A DNA stretch of 64,000 nucleotides from Oscheius tipulae (Eukaryota > Nematoda > Chromadorea > Rhabditida > Rhabditidae): contig JASJZH010000004.1 of the NCBI GenBank assembly GCA_037178975.1, positions 1,736,001 to 1,800,000 on the forward strand, in the 5' to 3' direction. The notes under the pieces were generated by a model. It searched no databases and was not told the origin of the DNA. It was given only the letters and a program-made list of their open reading frames with translations. Shown in pieces: positions 1 to 11,600 of the stretch. Numbering within the stretch: the first letter of the stretch is position 1; each line of letters starts with the position of its first letter. Made by a program: the position numbers and the translations under genes.

Positions 1-236
1 GGCTGCTATCTTCCGCGAGATTGTCTCATTCAAGACTTAGAATTGCAATAACATTGTTTTGTGCCAAAAACTTTTTTTCCCTATTTAGTGTTTCTTTTTT
101 TTTTGCTTAGGCTTAGTGCCGCTAGAGAAAACAAACTAAAACGCGAAACCTCCGATTTTGGGGACTAATAAGAATGATGTCTGTAAGATCAATTTCGAAG
201 AGTGGGGGGCAAAACCTTTGGGGGGGCTTTACTGAC

Positions 237-340
237 GTGGGGGGCATATCTAAGATTTGTCCGGGTTTCGCATTTTTACCCCCCACTTGCCACGGCGGGG
301 GGCAAATCTTGGATGCCGACATCTTAGATATGCCCCCCAC
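237..340. repeat. G-rich inverted repeat with 20-bp perfect arms
   Basis: Arms at 237-256 and 321-340 are exact reverse complements, each with a run of six G (or C) next to GCATATCTAAGAT. The loop holds further G and C runs (about 281-302) that can pair with each other. More G runs lie at 205-230 and 405-440. The open frames here come only from this composition. It could be a hairpin/G-quadruplex-forming element or the remnant of a small inverted-repeat transposon. Confidence 0.7.
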
Positions 341-629
341 CAAAAACGAGGGTAGTGGGAGGCTTGACTGACAAAAGTGGAGGGTGACTCTGACAACTTA
401 CCAAAAGGTGGGGAGCGAAACTTTTTCGTGGGGGGCATAACTGCGACTTTCCCCCTGGAGCAGAACATGAAGGAAATGGCCAGGAAGAAACAGACAAATT
501 GAGTGTGTTGCATGGGCAAGTGTTATGAATTGTAACTATATTTCAATTATTGTTTGTATGCCAACGGCGGAGAGGAGTGCACTACGGTTATAATCAAACA
601 GCATGTACATCTTTCTTTACTAAAGCGCA

Positions 630-690
630 ATGGTGTGTGTCCGTCTGTCCGTCTGTCTGTGTGTCCGCACAACTGCATGTCAACACTAAT
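630..690 (+). repeat. TGTC/CGTC microsatellite and flank
   Basis: A short degenerate run of GTCCGTCTGTC units, followed by GCATGTCAACACTAATAC. A related stretch occurs near 57340-57380. No gene is supported between 1 and 841; the 554-1045 frame crosses this repeat and the antisense of lectin exons. Confidence 0.55.
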
Positions 691-841
691 ACCCAAAAAC
701 GCTGACAAGACATTTCATGTCAAGAGACAAGTTGACAAGCCAGCTGTGGAGGAAACTATCACTAGGAAAGCGGCACAGCCGCCTGTGTTCAATTCTAAGC
801 AAAGGCCAAAAGGCTGCGAAACACATTTATTTCGAGCCGAT

Positions 842-3586
842 TCACCCACTCTTTCGCGTGACTGTGGCATGGAATCCCGGATAGGTGTTCTGGCCATCCG
901 AGACGAAAACCAGCATCATCGTAGAATAGTAGCTCTGGTAAGTGTAGGTGGTGCCCTTGTCTCCAGATACTCTGAATTTTTTCTTTTTGTCGATACTGGG
1001 AACAGTAATCTACTCTCTCTGAGAGGACATGGAGCTGTATTCTGAGCCTTCATAGATGTAGAGGACGTCTTTGGATGACTCAGTGGAGAAGTAGTCGAAC
1101 TTAATTGTGAATGGACCACTAAAGATTTATGTTTCAAAGGTAGGCGAGACCCACTTGTGTAAAAAGTAGACACAGTTCTGGTAGTTTTCATAGTTGCTAG
1201 GGTAGTTGGGAGTCGAGATCTGAAGGCTTTCGAAACATAAATGTTTCAACTTTCATTCTGTTTGGAAATGGATCTTCCGTATGACTTCGTCCAGCGAGAA
1301 TAGTCCCATCTCCGAGACTACTGCGCAGGTTTCAAAAAACTTCAATATTAGAATCCTACGTTTCTCGTAGGATTCTAATACCATCGTTCTGCTGATTGAC
1401 GTTAGCGTGTTCGAACACTAACAAGACTTTGAAAAATGAGAAGGAAACTTTAGCTCAGCACTGCATCCGCAAAAAACTGCAGACAACAATTCACTCAGAC
1501 CTTTGTCAAAAGAGTGAAAAATTTTGGAACTATAAGTACTTCGAAATTCGTTGTGATTCGTTCGGCGAAGCAAAGAAAATATTAGGAACGCAAAAGCACT
1601 TTGTGCAAGAGAGAAGTCAGAGCTTTTACCAACTGAGTGAAACCCTATAATTTTTTGGGCTGAAACTAGCGACGAAGTTAGTAAACTGTAGCTGAGAAAC
1701 AGGGACCTTTTTGATACGAGGAACAGCGATAAAAACGTACGTTGATGGGTGCCGAGAGCCAGTAGAGGGAGTTGCAGTTGGTCTGTTGAAGGCCCTCTGA
1801 AACCGATTGTGATTTCTGTCAGAGACTCGGATCTAATAGGTTTTCAAGTCCGTGAATTCATTCTACTAACAGTATTTTGCAGCTCTGTATTTTTTTAATT
1901 TTAAAACATGGCTTCACATACAACTAACTTGTAGAGGAAAGCGAAAAGATGGCTCGTATCTGAAACACTATTTTCTACCCTATCCGCAAACCTGACCGAA
2001 ATGTTCGCGTCTTGAAAACAGGGTGTGGAAACAGGGCCTTTGGTCAGCAACCACGCTTAACATCCCTGCTTCATCCAATTGCTTCTAATTCTCAGTTAGG
2101 CAGTCAAAATAACTTTTTCACAGCTCCTAATACTGTCTCACCCGTACTATACCAGCTCATGTACTGTCCTTGCGTTCAGCCAAAGTGCTGTTCTTTAAAT
2201 TCTTATGATTTCAGCAAACCTCTTTCCCCGTATCGCCCCGGAAATCTCTCTCTTGTACAGTCAAAACGTGGAAAGTAGTTCACACCCGTACCGTCTCGAC
2301 AAAGTTGGATGTAATTTAAAAAAACTCACTGTAGTAACTGACAACAGTGGGATCGACCTGACAGACGAAGGCGCTGACAGTTGTGCAGCCGACGCTGAGC
2401 CATTTTCCGTTGAAGACGTCGTTGCTAGTGTCGAGGATGACGCATTGGCCAACCTCGGGCGTGGGCTTACCTAACATTTCTAGATTGTACAGATAAGATA
2501 CTTCAGACCTCCATGGAAGAAAACTGTCTGGTTAGTGGAAAGCATACGCCCGTCGTCGTACTTGCAATTTATTGAGCTGGTGCACTGGACTCCGAGATGG
2601 ACAGTGCTCAGGGATTTGGCTACAGTTGTGATCAAATTGTTTTGCTGAAGTTTGGTTTTTTTCCTGGACATTGTATAAGAAATAAAGAAAGTATTTTCTG
2701 CCTGGCAATATTTGCTTCGAATAACAAATTTATTCAGAACAAGTTAGGCTACCGCCTCTTCGGGACATTCCTACCTCGTCTTTTCTACAGTAAACTATTT
2801 CTAAAGACCAATCATTTACACCCGCTTCCCACTATTTGACGCCACTTCCCTACCTTTGAACGCATTGAACCTACTTTCTATCTTCCTTCTCTCTCACAAT
2901 GCCCCCACAAGTTTCCCTCCAGTTGAGCTACCGCTGCAGGAGCAGCGTTCTTTCAAAGAAGCTATCTATACTGAAGAAGTAGGAAAATACCAAATTGGCG
3001 TTTTTTGCAAACAAATGTATGCTTGACCTATTACTGATCATCGACTGTACTTTGCGATGTTGTTTATCAGTCTTTAGCCTGTTTGTACTTGTGACAACAA
3101 AAGTTCAAAACTGCAGTAGTTCACTCCCAATGTTGTTCGTCATCTGCTATTCACAGGGAACATAATAGAAGTTTTTAAAAGGTTTAAAAACGTATGTGCG
3201 TGCACCTTTTTCTCCTCACTGTATTTACTGAAGCAACAAGCGCCAAAATGATCTGCATTAATATAAAACGTAAAACATCCGAATTTAGGCCGATTTTTTT
3301 CTAAAAAATTTTCTCGTTTCACTTCTTACACAAAAGGAGTTCATTGAGAAAGAAACTTTCAACAAAACACCATTCTCACCTTGGGACTGGTAATTTTGAC
3401 AAGCGTCCCTCCATCCTGATTGCACTGAGCCTCAGCCTTATCTCTTGGCAGGAGAGTATTGTAGGTTTTGTAGCAGAACATGGCCCCATCGATTGTAGTG
3501 TTGACATAGTCCTTAGGACAGGTGACCAAGATGTCGGCCAGGATGGACATGGGAGCCAGGAGGAGAACCAACAAGGTTGGAAGCAT
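842..3586 (-). CDS. Secreted C-type lectin domain/CUB domain protein (clec family)
   Basis: Predicted secreted carbohydrate-recognition protein of the kind nematodes expand for gut and immune roles. Seven exons keep frame throughout: 3586-3380, 2644-2509, 2470-2330, 1796-1741, 1219-1155, 1118-1014, 971-842, giving 279 aa. A signal peptide covers about residues 1-17. The C-type lectin fold follows (about 22-160), with first cysteines in CPKDYV and MFCYKTY, then HLGVQC, a GKW step and a final FVCQ. The CUB domain (about 165-279) shows STPNYPSNYENYQNC, FTIKFDYF, DVLYIYEG, LVFVSDG and GFHA. Introns of 36-46 bases (1154-1119, 1013-972, 2508-2471) match the rest of the window; the first intron is 735 bases. 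The usual WND-type calcium ligand motif is not obvious, so sugar binding is unproven. The 5' half of the CUB domain depends on the small 56-base exon, which fits in frame. I am confident of family, less of every junction. Confidence 0.85.
1130..1977. promoter_or_regulatory. TGTTTCA (Ruby-type 21U-RNA promoter core) motifs
   Basis: TGTTTCA cores at 1130 (+), 1242 (+) and 1971 (-), all in lectin introns. In Caenorhabditis this core, within CTGTTTCA, lies about 40 bases upstream of the first U of type I piRNAs. Identification is by motif only. Confidence 0.4.
1346..1380. repeat. Perfect 15-bp hairpin, 5-nt loop
   Basis: Arms 1346-1360 and 1366-1380 are perfect complements around loop TTTCT. It lies in the lectin intron between 1740 and 1220. 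Function unknown; the stem is too short for a typical miRNA precursor. Confidence 0.8.
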
Positions 3587-4047
3587 CGTGGTGACCGATA
3601 GTCCTCTGGATGAGAACTGATAGTTTCCACCCCTTTTGGAGTAACGCCCCCCCCCCCCTTATCTGAGAGTGGATTAAAAAAATGGTGATAGCAGTTGTAG
3701 GATGACTGTATAGAGAAAACAAAAGGTTTTCGAAATGGTGAAACATTGATCAAAATGAAACATTCAGAAGTTTATCTGATTCAGTCGTCTCGACAACTGA
3801 AATTTCATTGGTCGTCACAGTATATGAGATTGGGGGAAAACATTCTGTCGCTTCTACAGTAAATTTCGTATTTCTTGTTATGTTTTGTGTACTACTTCTG
3901 ATTTTTGCATAGTTTGTATCCAAAAACCTTTGGTCATTACATCACTCTCTACCACAGTCATCTCCCTAATCCGATAGCATTGTGAACAGTTCCTTCCGAC
4001 TCTACAGAGATAAGAAAACATGAAACCAAGAAGTTTAATCTGCATCT
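3587..4047. other. Intergenic, poly-C run and two TGTTTCA motifs
   Basis: No gene seen. A run of 12 C lies at 3647-3658. TGTTTCA cores lie on the minus strand at 3739-3745 and 3756-3762. This is the likely upstream region of the lectin gene and downstream region of the DXO-like C-terminal half. Confidence 0.5.
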
Positions 4048-4637
4048 TCACAAGGAAAAATATTTTACAAACTCTTGGGAAATGATCCTTCGTGGAGAAA
4101 TCTGATAGGACAGGGTTCCATTGTGACAGATGACCCTACAAGAGGCTCCCTCGGCAACATTCTGGTCCAAAAATTGGAGAGTTTCCAGTAGGAAATCGAA
4201 GCATCTGTCTCCGTCCCATTGGGAGTTCTCCAGGGTGTTTGTGTTGACTTTCTTAAGCTGAGACATTAGAGTTTCTGTTGGAAACCATTCGTTTTCGGGG
4301 ACAAGGTTCAACTTTTCAGGCTAGACATGTTCTGCAAAGCTGTAATTCTAGTCAAGATCTACACCTTTGATAAACATTGTTAGGCTCGAAAGTTGTGTTC
4401 TCCTGGTCAAAAAGACGTGAAAGGATCAGACCTGTCGCACAAATCCGCCATTGTCCTTAATTCCCACGATCAGATGCTCAATCCCGACCAGTTTGCACTG
4501 TAGCCACCATTTGAGACTCTTTTCCTTCCAAAACCAATAGCCTTCGAGAGCGGTCTTTTGCGTCTTCATTTCGATGTAGTTGCCGTCTGGAAGTAAACTT
4601 TTGGGAAGCAGACTGGCGGGAAATGTATTGTGTGTCG
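4048..4637 (-). pseudogene. C-terminal half of a DXO/RAI1-family decapping nuclease
   Basis: Two exons, 4637-4432 and 4320-4048 (stop included), join in frame. They encode the second half of the DXO/Dom3Z fold, which removes faulty mRNA caps and degrades the RNA. Recognisable parts are the E-x-K metal/catalytic motif in NYIEMKTQKT, then the KSLKWWLQCKLVGI block, GIKDNGGF, and a C-terminal region with CFDFLLETLQFL. The N-terminal half (RG, FE and GEVD motifs) is absent here, but such a half lies on the same strand at 31902-33131. Splicing straight from that half would need a one-base phase adjustment: the left half ends in phase 0, while this exon needs one carried base. This is either the far end of a gene split by the Helitron block or a truncated duplicate. 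Family assignment is firm; functional status is doubtful. Confidence 0.7.
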
Positions 4638-4682
4638 CTGTTCAGACTATTGTACACCAAGTCAATATTGTGTTTCACTTTC

Positions 4683-4782
4683 ACTTTGTTTCATCCTTTA
4701 CTGATTAGAACAGAAATGTGCTGATAGTAAAGAAAATTGTCTTAACCACAGGAAAGCAAATTCTTGAACAAAAAAACAACGA
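4683..4782. repeat. Direct repeat, copy A (partner at 32294-32390)
   Basis: About 100 bases nearly identical to 32294-32390, sharing a TGTTTCATCCTTTACTG start. It abuts the DXO C-terminal exon here, but lies in a DXO intron at 32 kb. TGTTTCA cores sit at 4671 and 4687 (+). Confidence 0.85.
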
Positions 4783-5225
4783 GTTTTTTGTCAACTATAA
4801 AATCTGTTGTTCTCAAACGGAGACTCAAAAACTGTGAACATCTTCTGAGCTTCTTCCGTATTTGCTTTGACCTTTAGCCTAATAAGAATGTCGTCTAAAA
4901 GTGGTAGATAGCACCGTTTGAGGGTGGATCTAAAGATGAATTGTAATGCGTCTCTGACTAAAGCATGGCTGACATAATTAGTTACTTTCCAAGTGATCTA
5001 ACACATTCATAGACACGGAATGTACGGCCAGTTTGCCGCTATTATGTTACAGTTCCAATCGATATGAAATTGACCAGAGACACATTTCTGTTCTAATCGT
5101 TTGGTTGTTGAATCGGAAAAGTAAAATATATCCGCTCCTTGTCAATGAAAATCACTTCCCCGCGGTCTGTCTGAAGCCGTCTGTGCGTAGGCGGCTGTTT
5201 CCCCGCGCTAACGCTCCTGCACCGT

Positions 5226-5292
5226 CTTGGTGTATTGCTAAGAGGCCGCCGCTAGTACGCGCGCCATATGCGTCTCGGGTTCGATTCCGCGA
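5226..5292 (+). other. tRNA-like sequence with Pol III A and B boxes (possible tRNA-derived SINE or pseudo-tRNA)
   Basis: An A-box-like TTGCTAAGAGG (5235-5245) is followed by a perfect B box GGTTCGATTCC (5278-5288). A 5-bp anticodon-like stem with a 7-base loop can be drawn at about 5257-5273, but the loop lacks the usual T at position 33. A full acceptor stem is not evident. Local GC is higher than in the flanks. Nothing else is seen in 4783-5440. Confidence 0.35.
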
Positions 5293-5444
5293 AAAAGCAT
5301 TTGTAAAAGCATTGTTCCATTTGATCGGTTTGAGGTCAGTAAGGTGTCATTTTGTAGAGTTCGATAAGCTGAGTAAGAATATCAAACAATAAGAGGAAAA
5401 TTGGGGTTTCACCGCGATTTCAACAAAAATCGTCGAATCGAAAA

Positions 5445-5870
5445 AAATTATAAAGGGCGTAGTGTCACGAAACGTTTTTTTCGAACCAGACCTTATAGAT
5501 GGTATATGTAGATAGTACTCAACGAGTGTTATCGATACATACCAAAATTACCCGAAAATATTCACTAGCTGAGGTGCGACGGGCGAAACTTGCCAAAAAA
5601 TCGGGGGGAAAAATGATCGAATTTTGTGCTCTAAGTGGTATAATTTTGTAGAGCTCAACGAGTACATTAACAAGTTCACTAAAAAAACCGAAAAAAAATA
5701 ATTCACTGCTGAGGTATAGCGCTGTGAAAATGAAAATTTTGTTCTAAACTTTTAAATTTTCCGCCAAAATATGAAAAAGTACGTAAATGACATTTTCGAT
5801 GCGACGAGCAATTCTTCAGCAAGATAAACTAACTATGTGTTTTTTTCTGTTTGTCTCTGGGTTTTTTGTA
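5445..5870 (+). repeat. Dispersed repeat at left edge of Helitron unit
   Basis: Begins ATTATAAAGGGCGTAGTG and runs through GATGCGACGAGCAATTCTTC. Near-identical copies start at 15509 and 16987. More diverged copies lie at 27280, 30145 and 48600. It marks the left edge of the sequence shared by the two Helitron units. Confidence 0.75.
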
Positions 5871-6226
5871 CTCGTTCAGAGCTGAAATCGCAATAAAGAA
5901 AAATGAAAAGCGCCCAATAGTCAACAAAGGTCAATGAAAACCATTTCATTCTTGTTTATTTGGAAAAACTAAAGACTAAAAAGCTTGAAAAGAAACTGTC
6001 TCCGTAAGGTATGCACCCATACCTTTTCGACTTCTCAGACGAGGTATATACGGTCAAGTCGCAGAAGTTTGTCTTCAGGGAATTCCTCGCTCGCAGTTTG
6101 AACCCTGCCAATGATCTCTATCGCCCTCTGAGGATCTTCTGCAGCAAATCTGGCTGTCGAACCCGGATAAAGTAGAAAAAAATCATTCGCTTCACATCGT
6201 TTGATCTAAGACCGTTGGCAGCCTTT

Positions 6227-6833
6227 TCATATTCGAACCCTATGAGACCCAAGTCTTTGGTATATGGAGTAGTCAATGGACACTCTTGTGTGCACCTTAG
6301 ATAATTGTATATATTGTTGTACATAAATGTATATAGTTCCTATTTCAGAAAACACTGACCTCTTCTTCTTGCACATCGTCAAGTTTCGTCTTTTTTTCAG
6401 AACGCAGAAAGAGAAGGGAGCAAGTCTGTAAAACGTTCATAAAAAAATAGATATACAAAAGAGAAGAACTGTACAGACAAAAAAACTCTCCTCATACCAA
6501 GCCTCTTTCGCGAGCCTTGTTTTCCTCCTTCTTGTTCTTCGCGTCTTCGATGAAGTCGTGTCCTTTGCTGGAAAATTCAAAGACAACAATATAACTTCCT
6601 AAATAAAGAGAAAAAATCGTATCTTACCGTCGACCGGAGCCGACGAAATCAGAATAGTCAGATATAGTTGTGCCGGAGATGGTTCCGAGGTAAAGCGGCT
6701 TGCTTACGTGTTCGATGTGGACCTGCTCGAGACTGCTAATTTTGGCTGCGGCGAGCTTAGAACGGAACGTCCTTATTTCCTACGTCAAAATGTCTAATTC
6801 TACGATGTAGCTTCCTTTGCGCCTCGGACCCAT
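6227..6833 (-). CDS. Unrecognised divergent gene of the Helitron, copy 1
   Basis: Minus-strand gene head to head with the RPA-like gene (about 300 bases between starts). Exons 6833-6784, 6735-6628, 6567-6498, 6425-6360 and 6295-6227 keep frame with good splice sites. It is lysine/glutamate rich in the middle (GHDFIEDAKNKKEENKAR). The last exon is uncertain: another frame of it (LIGFEYEKAANGLRSNDVKR) also looks coding and could continue to about 6040. The same structure occurs in copy 2. GC is higher than in the flanking intronic DNA. I recognise no domain. It may be a captured host gene or an accessory Helitron gene. Confidence 0.4.
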
Positions 6834-7137
6834 CCGATGTCACACCCGTACGGTCTCGTTTTCCTGTTTGGACGACCTCCCAGCTTGAAAGCTTTGTAGG
6901 CTTCTAATTTTTTTTTTGAGCTGGAATGTTTTTCTGCTCAAATGGAATTTGCAAATAGAGTGGGCCCTTTTCAATTTCTTTTTCGTTCTAAAATGCTCTT
7001 GTCTGACTCGCTTTTCAAATTTCGATTCTTTTATCTCAAAAACCCTTCTAAAATACTCTCCAAGCATCTAAGTTTCGATATTCTTCTATTGAAAACCTTC
7101 GACTCTATTTTCAGCGTAAAAGCGTAAACGGCTAAAA

Positions 7138-8454
7138 ATGTTCCAAGACGAACAAGGTGAACAGCTTTCGATGAAAATTTCTGCAGTTACAATCTCGAAA
7201 TTCGACAATTTGATAATCGACACAAAAAAGTAAATTTACTGTTTGCTTCTTATCATTTTTTAGCACTGGAAATTTTGCAGTAGCTGATGTTGAGTTCATT
7301 TCCTACGAAACCCGAAACAATTTGCAACAAAACGTTCTCAATTTGATCTTGGCAGATGCCAATGACAAGTTGACCCAGTTTGCTTGCTATGGAAAAGCTG
7401 CCGAAGCCTGGAAACACATTAAAATCGGCGAAGTATGTATAGTGAACCTTTTTAAAAACTTTGAAGTATTCAGGTAATTCAAATTTACGATTTTGACTGG
7501 AAACAGAGCCCTCCATCCAAATGTCATTATCATCCGCTCCTGGATACCAAATATGAGGGGTTGATCGATGAGCAAACGGGTTATGAGGCTTTGAGAAGTG
7601 ATAGTGGTCAGAAATGGATTCCTGACTATCAGAAAATCTTCACACTGGATGAAGTTAAGCTTCATCCCTCCCAGTAAGATATTTTTTTTTTAAAATTTTT
7701 GTATCTAAAAATATTCAGCTTTGTGGCTAAACTGAACGGTGTTGATCCAGTAAAGAGCTATGAAAACGATCGTGGAAAGGGAGAATTCGAAGTCTACCAC
7801 TTTCTGACATTTGATGACCAAAATGTTCGTATTACGTTCTTCAACGAGACGATTGTCAGTCACGGACTGGAGAACAATGAGGTTAAGCTTTCGCAAATTT
7901 ATAAACATTGAAACTCAGGTGTATGAAGTCATGGGGGCTTCTTACAAGGAACAGCCTCTCAGCAAGTTCAGTGATCTGAATCTGATCGGCCACAACTTGA
8001 TGAAGTTCACTAGAGTTACTGGCATCGCTCAGCCTATTGCAAAGCCAATCAGTTTTGGAGAAATCTTTGTAGGCGATTTCGAATATAGCGGTATTTATGG
8101 TTAGTAATTTCAAAAGCTTGGTCATATTTTCGCTTTAGAAACTGTTGTTCGAGCCAGAACGGGTACTACTCCTATCAAATTCCATACTGGCTTCTACCAG
8201 TTCCAAGCTATTGATGGCTCTCGTAGCAGCGACGGTCCTCTCTGTGCTATAGCTCAATCACAAGAAGCGAAAATCATGCGCGGTCAGTTGCTGAAAATTC
8301 AATATCTCATAAAAAAAAGAAGGTAGTTTGAGAGTCGACGTTGTTGAAAAAGTATTCAGGTGAGCATCAAATCCTGAAGGTCTGCCACATTGAGAATTAT
8401 GAATTGATTGAAGAGGTTGCCCCCCTCACATACGAGGATCCCACGTTCATTTAG
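7138..8454 (+). CDS. Helitron RPA-like single-stranded-DNA-binding protein, copy 1
   Basis: Seven exons join in frame to 347 aa: 7138-7229, 7264-7432, 7474-7673, 7719-7881, 7919-8099, 8139-8282, 8360-8454. The product resembles the large subunit of replication protein A, with OB-fold-type stretches. One is near residues 45-90 (LILADANDKLTQFACYGKAA), one near 155-205 (KGEFEVYHFLTFDDQNVRI) and one near 210-265 (MGASYKEQPLSKFSDLNL). RPA-like genes are known passengers of autonomous Helitrons, where they would protect single-stranded transposition intermediates. The start ATG at 7138 leads straight into the OB region; a longer N-terminus was not found. It lies 160 bases upstream of the Rep-helicase gene on the same strand. 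Confidence 0.75.
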
Positions 8455-8613
8455 AGTAAAACGATATTGATCTTTCGTGTTGTACATATTTGGGGTCTGT
8501 TTTTCCGATAAAAACTATTCATCCTTATTGTAACAAAAGATGAAAAACGTCGTATCTCGAACTATACTTTTTTTTAACAGACATATTTTTCTAATTTTAG
8601 TTTAGGTCAAACA

Positions 8614-11600
8614 ATGCCAAAAAAGAATAGTGATATTGATGAAGAATGGCTTCCGCCTTCTTCAAAACATCACAAAAAATGCCAAACTCGTGCTAAGATT
8701 TCAAAGTCTAGCAAAAACCCGGCTCCTAAAAAAAGTCCAGTCCGCAAGAGTTCGAAACCTCGCCTTTCTACATCCAAAAATGGTTCGCTTCAATATATTT
8801 TGCTATTTTGAATTTTTTTTTTAGATGTTGAACCTAATTCAGAAAACTCCGAATCTTCGCAAACAGACGAAAAAAATGACCCAGACTATATTCAAATTAA
8901 GAGCCCGTCTTATTTTAAAGTTTATCGTGGCGAAAAAATCGACTCCGAAATGCCAAAAAGGATACAAAAATATAGGGAGCAAAACCTATTCGGAAAAAAA
9001 GTACTTCCAATAACTACAAAAGGTGATTTTTCAACCAATTAAAAACATTTCTGTCTTAGATTCATCAGATTCAAATTTCATTGGTACGATGACTAAAATT
9101 TGCCCATATTGTTTCGCCGAGCATTTTGAGTCTTCACCGATCAGCTGCTGTCAAAATGGAAAGGTTTTTGTCAAACCGTGGCCCAAAATGCCTCAATACC
9201 TGAAACAGCTGATGATCAGCAATTCCGAATTCAAACGTAATATCTTACGTTACAACTGCTGCTTTAGCTTTGCATCCATCCAATATAACACGGTTCCTTC
9301 GGCAAAATTTGGACAGCAAGTAAAAAACATCGGGTTTTTGCAATACAACTGGCTTTTAGGTAGCAAAAAGCCGAGGTCACATTTACCATTTTGCATCAGC
9401 AGCCTTGCCCTTGGACGAAAAAAAGCCGAGATTCGGAAATTATTACATTTTTGACGCACAAAAAGCTGCAGAAAAACGAGCAGATCAAGATATTTTTTCC
9501 GACCTCGATCAAAACGTAATTTTGTTATAGGTCAACACTGTTTGAAACTTTAGATTGTTTACGTACTTTCAACTTTGATTGAGGAGAATAATCCACATGC
9601 TGCTTTTTATCGGAAAATGGGAAAACTTCTAGAGGAAAAGAGCAAAAAGGGCGAGCCAATTGATGAGCTCCGTTTTCGAATCATTGACGCTCGAACTGTG
9701 AAAAAAGAAGAAATTCAAGTAAAATTTTGCTTTCACAGTCACTCTCAAATGTTTAGCAGCATCCAAGCACCTATGTTGCTCCTCAAAGTAATGAGTTTGT
9801 CGCTGTGTTTTTTGATGCCAATCGCGAACAAGATATCAAACTGCCCGGTCTCAATATCTACACTCATCGCTCAGATGTCCCAATGCCTTTGTTTTCGTGG
9901 GACTCTCGAATCGATAGTCTCTGCTACGCCATTTTATTTCCGAGAGGCGAACCAGGATACACTAGGCAGGCTTTCCCCTACTATCATAATCGTGAAACAC
10001 CTTATCTGGCACGCCTGAAAGAGATTCAAAAACAGTATCCTGAAGAAGCCAAGCTTTGGGACATAAACTATACTAAAGATGACGTTCTCTTTCAACAAGA
10101 GTAAGAAAATTGTTTGCTTTAATCCATGTTTTTTCTAGGATATTTGAGACTTCGAATAAAAAACATAGCAAAACACGTAATAATTATGATCAACAGCTCA
10201 GTGAATACAATTCTGATATTCCTCATTCACAGAGCATCGGAGAAGGGACAGACATTGTACTTGAAGAAAGAAAAGGCAATTTTTACCCAGTTAGAACTAA
10301 GAAGGGAAAACAGAAGAAGACAAATTGGATGCCTGATGTGGAGGTCAGAACTTTCATGTAGCAAGCTAGAATTTGAGACATTTTAGTGTGCGGAAAATAA
10401 CGAAGAGTTCCCAGGCAGTCGACTCACAGAGCTAAATACGGAATCAAAAGAAGATGAGTACCCAATTGGCGAACCTTCAAGCGAAAATCTTGTGACATCC
10501 GAAGATGAAAAAATCCTTGATTACGAAAGTTCTTGCCCAACTTCAACCCAACTTTTAGTTGAAACCGACCTAGACCCGTATGAAAAAAGTTCTCAAAATG
10601 CAAATAGAAGAGACGGTTTGAAATGTTTTTGACGTAAATAAGCCTTTTTTTTTAGAAACACAGAGATCACGCCACTTTGCGAGAATATGCCTTATACCAG
10701 TTACAACAGCGTTACAAGCAAGACAATCGAATCCACAATGCAGGAAAATTAGGTCAACTTTACACGATTGATCTCTATTCCCGAATTATGGATCAGAGAG
10801 CCAGTGCTAGACGTCAACATAACGTACAGTACACTACGTCTACCCGAAAAGAACTACTCATGGCAATTCAAAATCGGGCTAACAAGTACGGACGCAAGAT
10901 TGGATGCATAGCCACAGTACCAGTTACTGTTCCAGGATCTCCACGATACTTACAGAAAAAGTATGAGGACGCTATTGCAATGTCTAACCAGCTCGGTCAT
11001 GCAGACCTTTTCATCACTTATACATGTAACGTCAATTGGCTAGAAATCAAAGTAATTTTCGTTTCATTTCTGAAAGTATTTTGTTTGAGAACAATCTGAA
11101 AAAAGGACAAAGTTGGGCCGATAGACCAGAACTTGTTGCAGAAGTTTTCGAGCTAAAATTGAAAGCATTTCTTCAAAGATTATGCGGTCAACAAGGAACT
11201 CAAAATAAACAAGGAAAACCTGGTAAACTTGGATTTTCTTTCTTTTGCAAACAAAAATTTGAGGCATTTTTGGAATGGTAAAATGGTTCGCCTACTCTAT
11301 CGAATTCCAAGCCCGCGGTCCTCCTCATGCACACATCATTGTCTCCCTTGTTGACCACGTAACAACAGCCGAACAAGTTGACCACATATGCCAAGCCTAT
11401 TTCCCAAAAATAGATCCTAATTGCAGTGCGGAAAAACAGGGAAAGGTCAAAAGATTGCGCGACTTAGTCGAGCAATTTATGACACATAGACCTTGTGAAG
11501 GAGACGAAAATGTAAGATGATTTTGGTTTAAATTACTTTTGTTTCCCAGGCATATTGTCGACAAAATATCAAAAAGACTGCTCCTCAATGCAAAAAACAT

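Noticed and set aside
174-519. Overlapping open frames on both strands
   Set aside because: Produced by G/C-run composition of an inverted repeat; proline/glycine-rich translations with no splice or family support.
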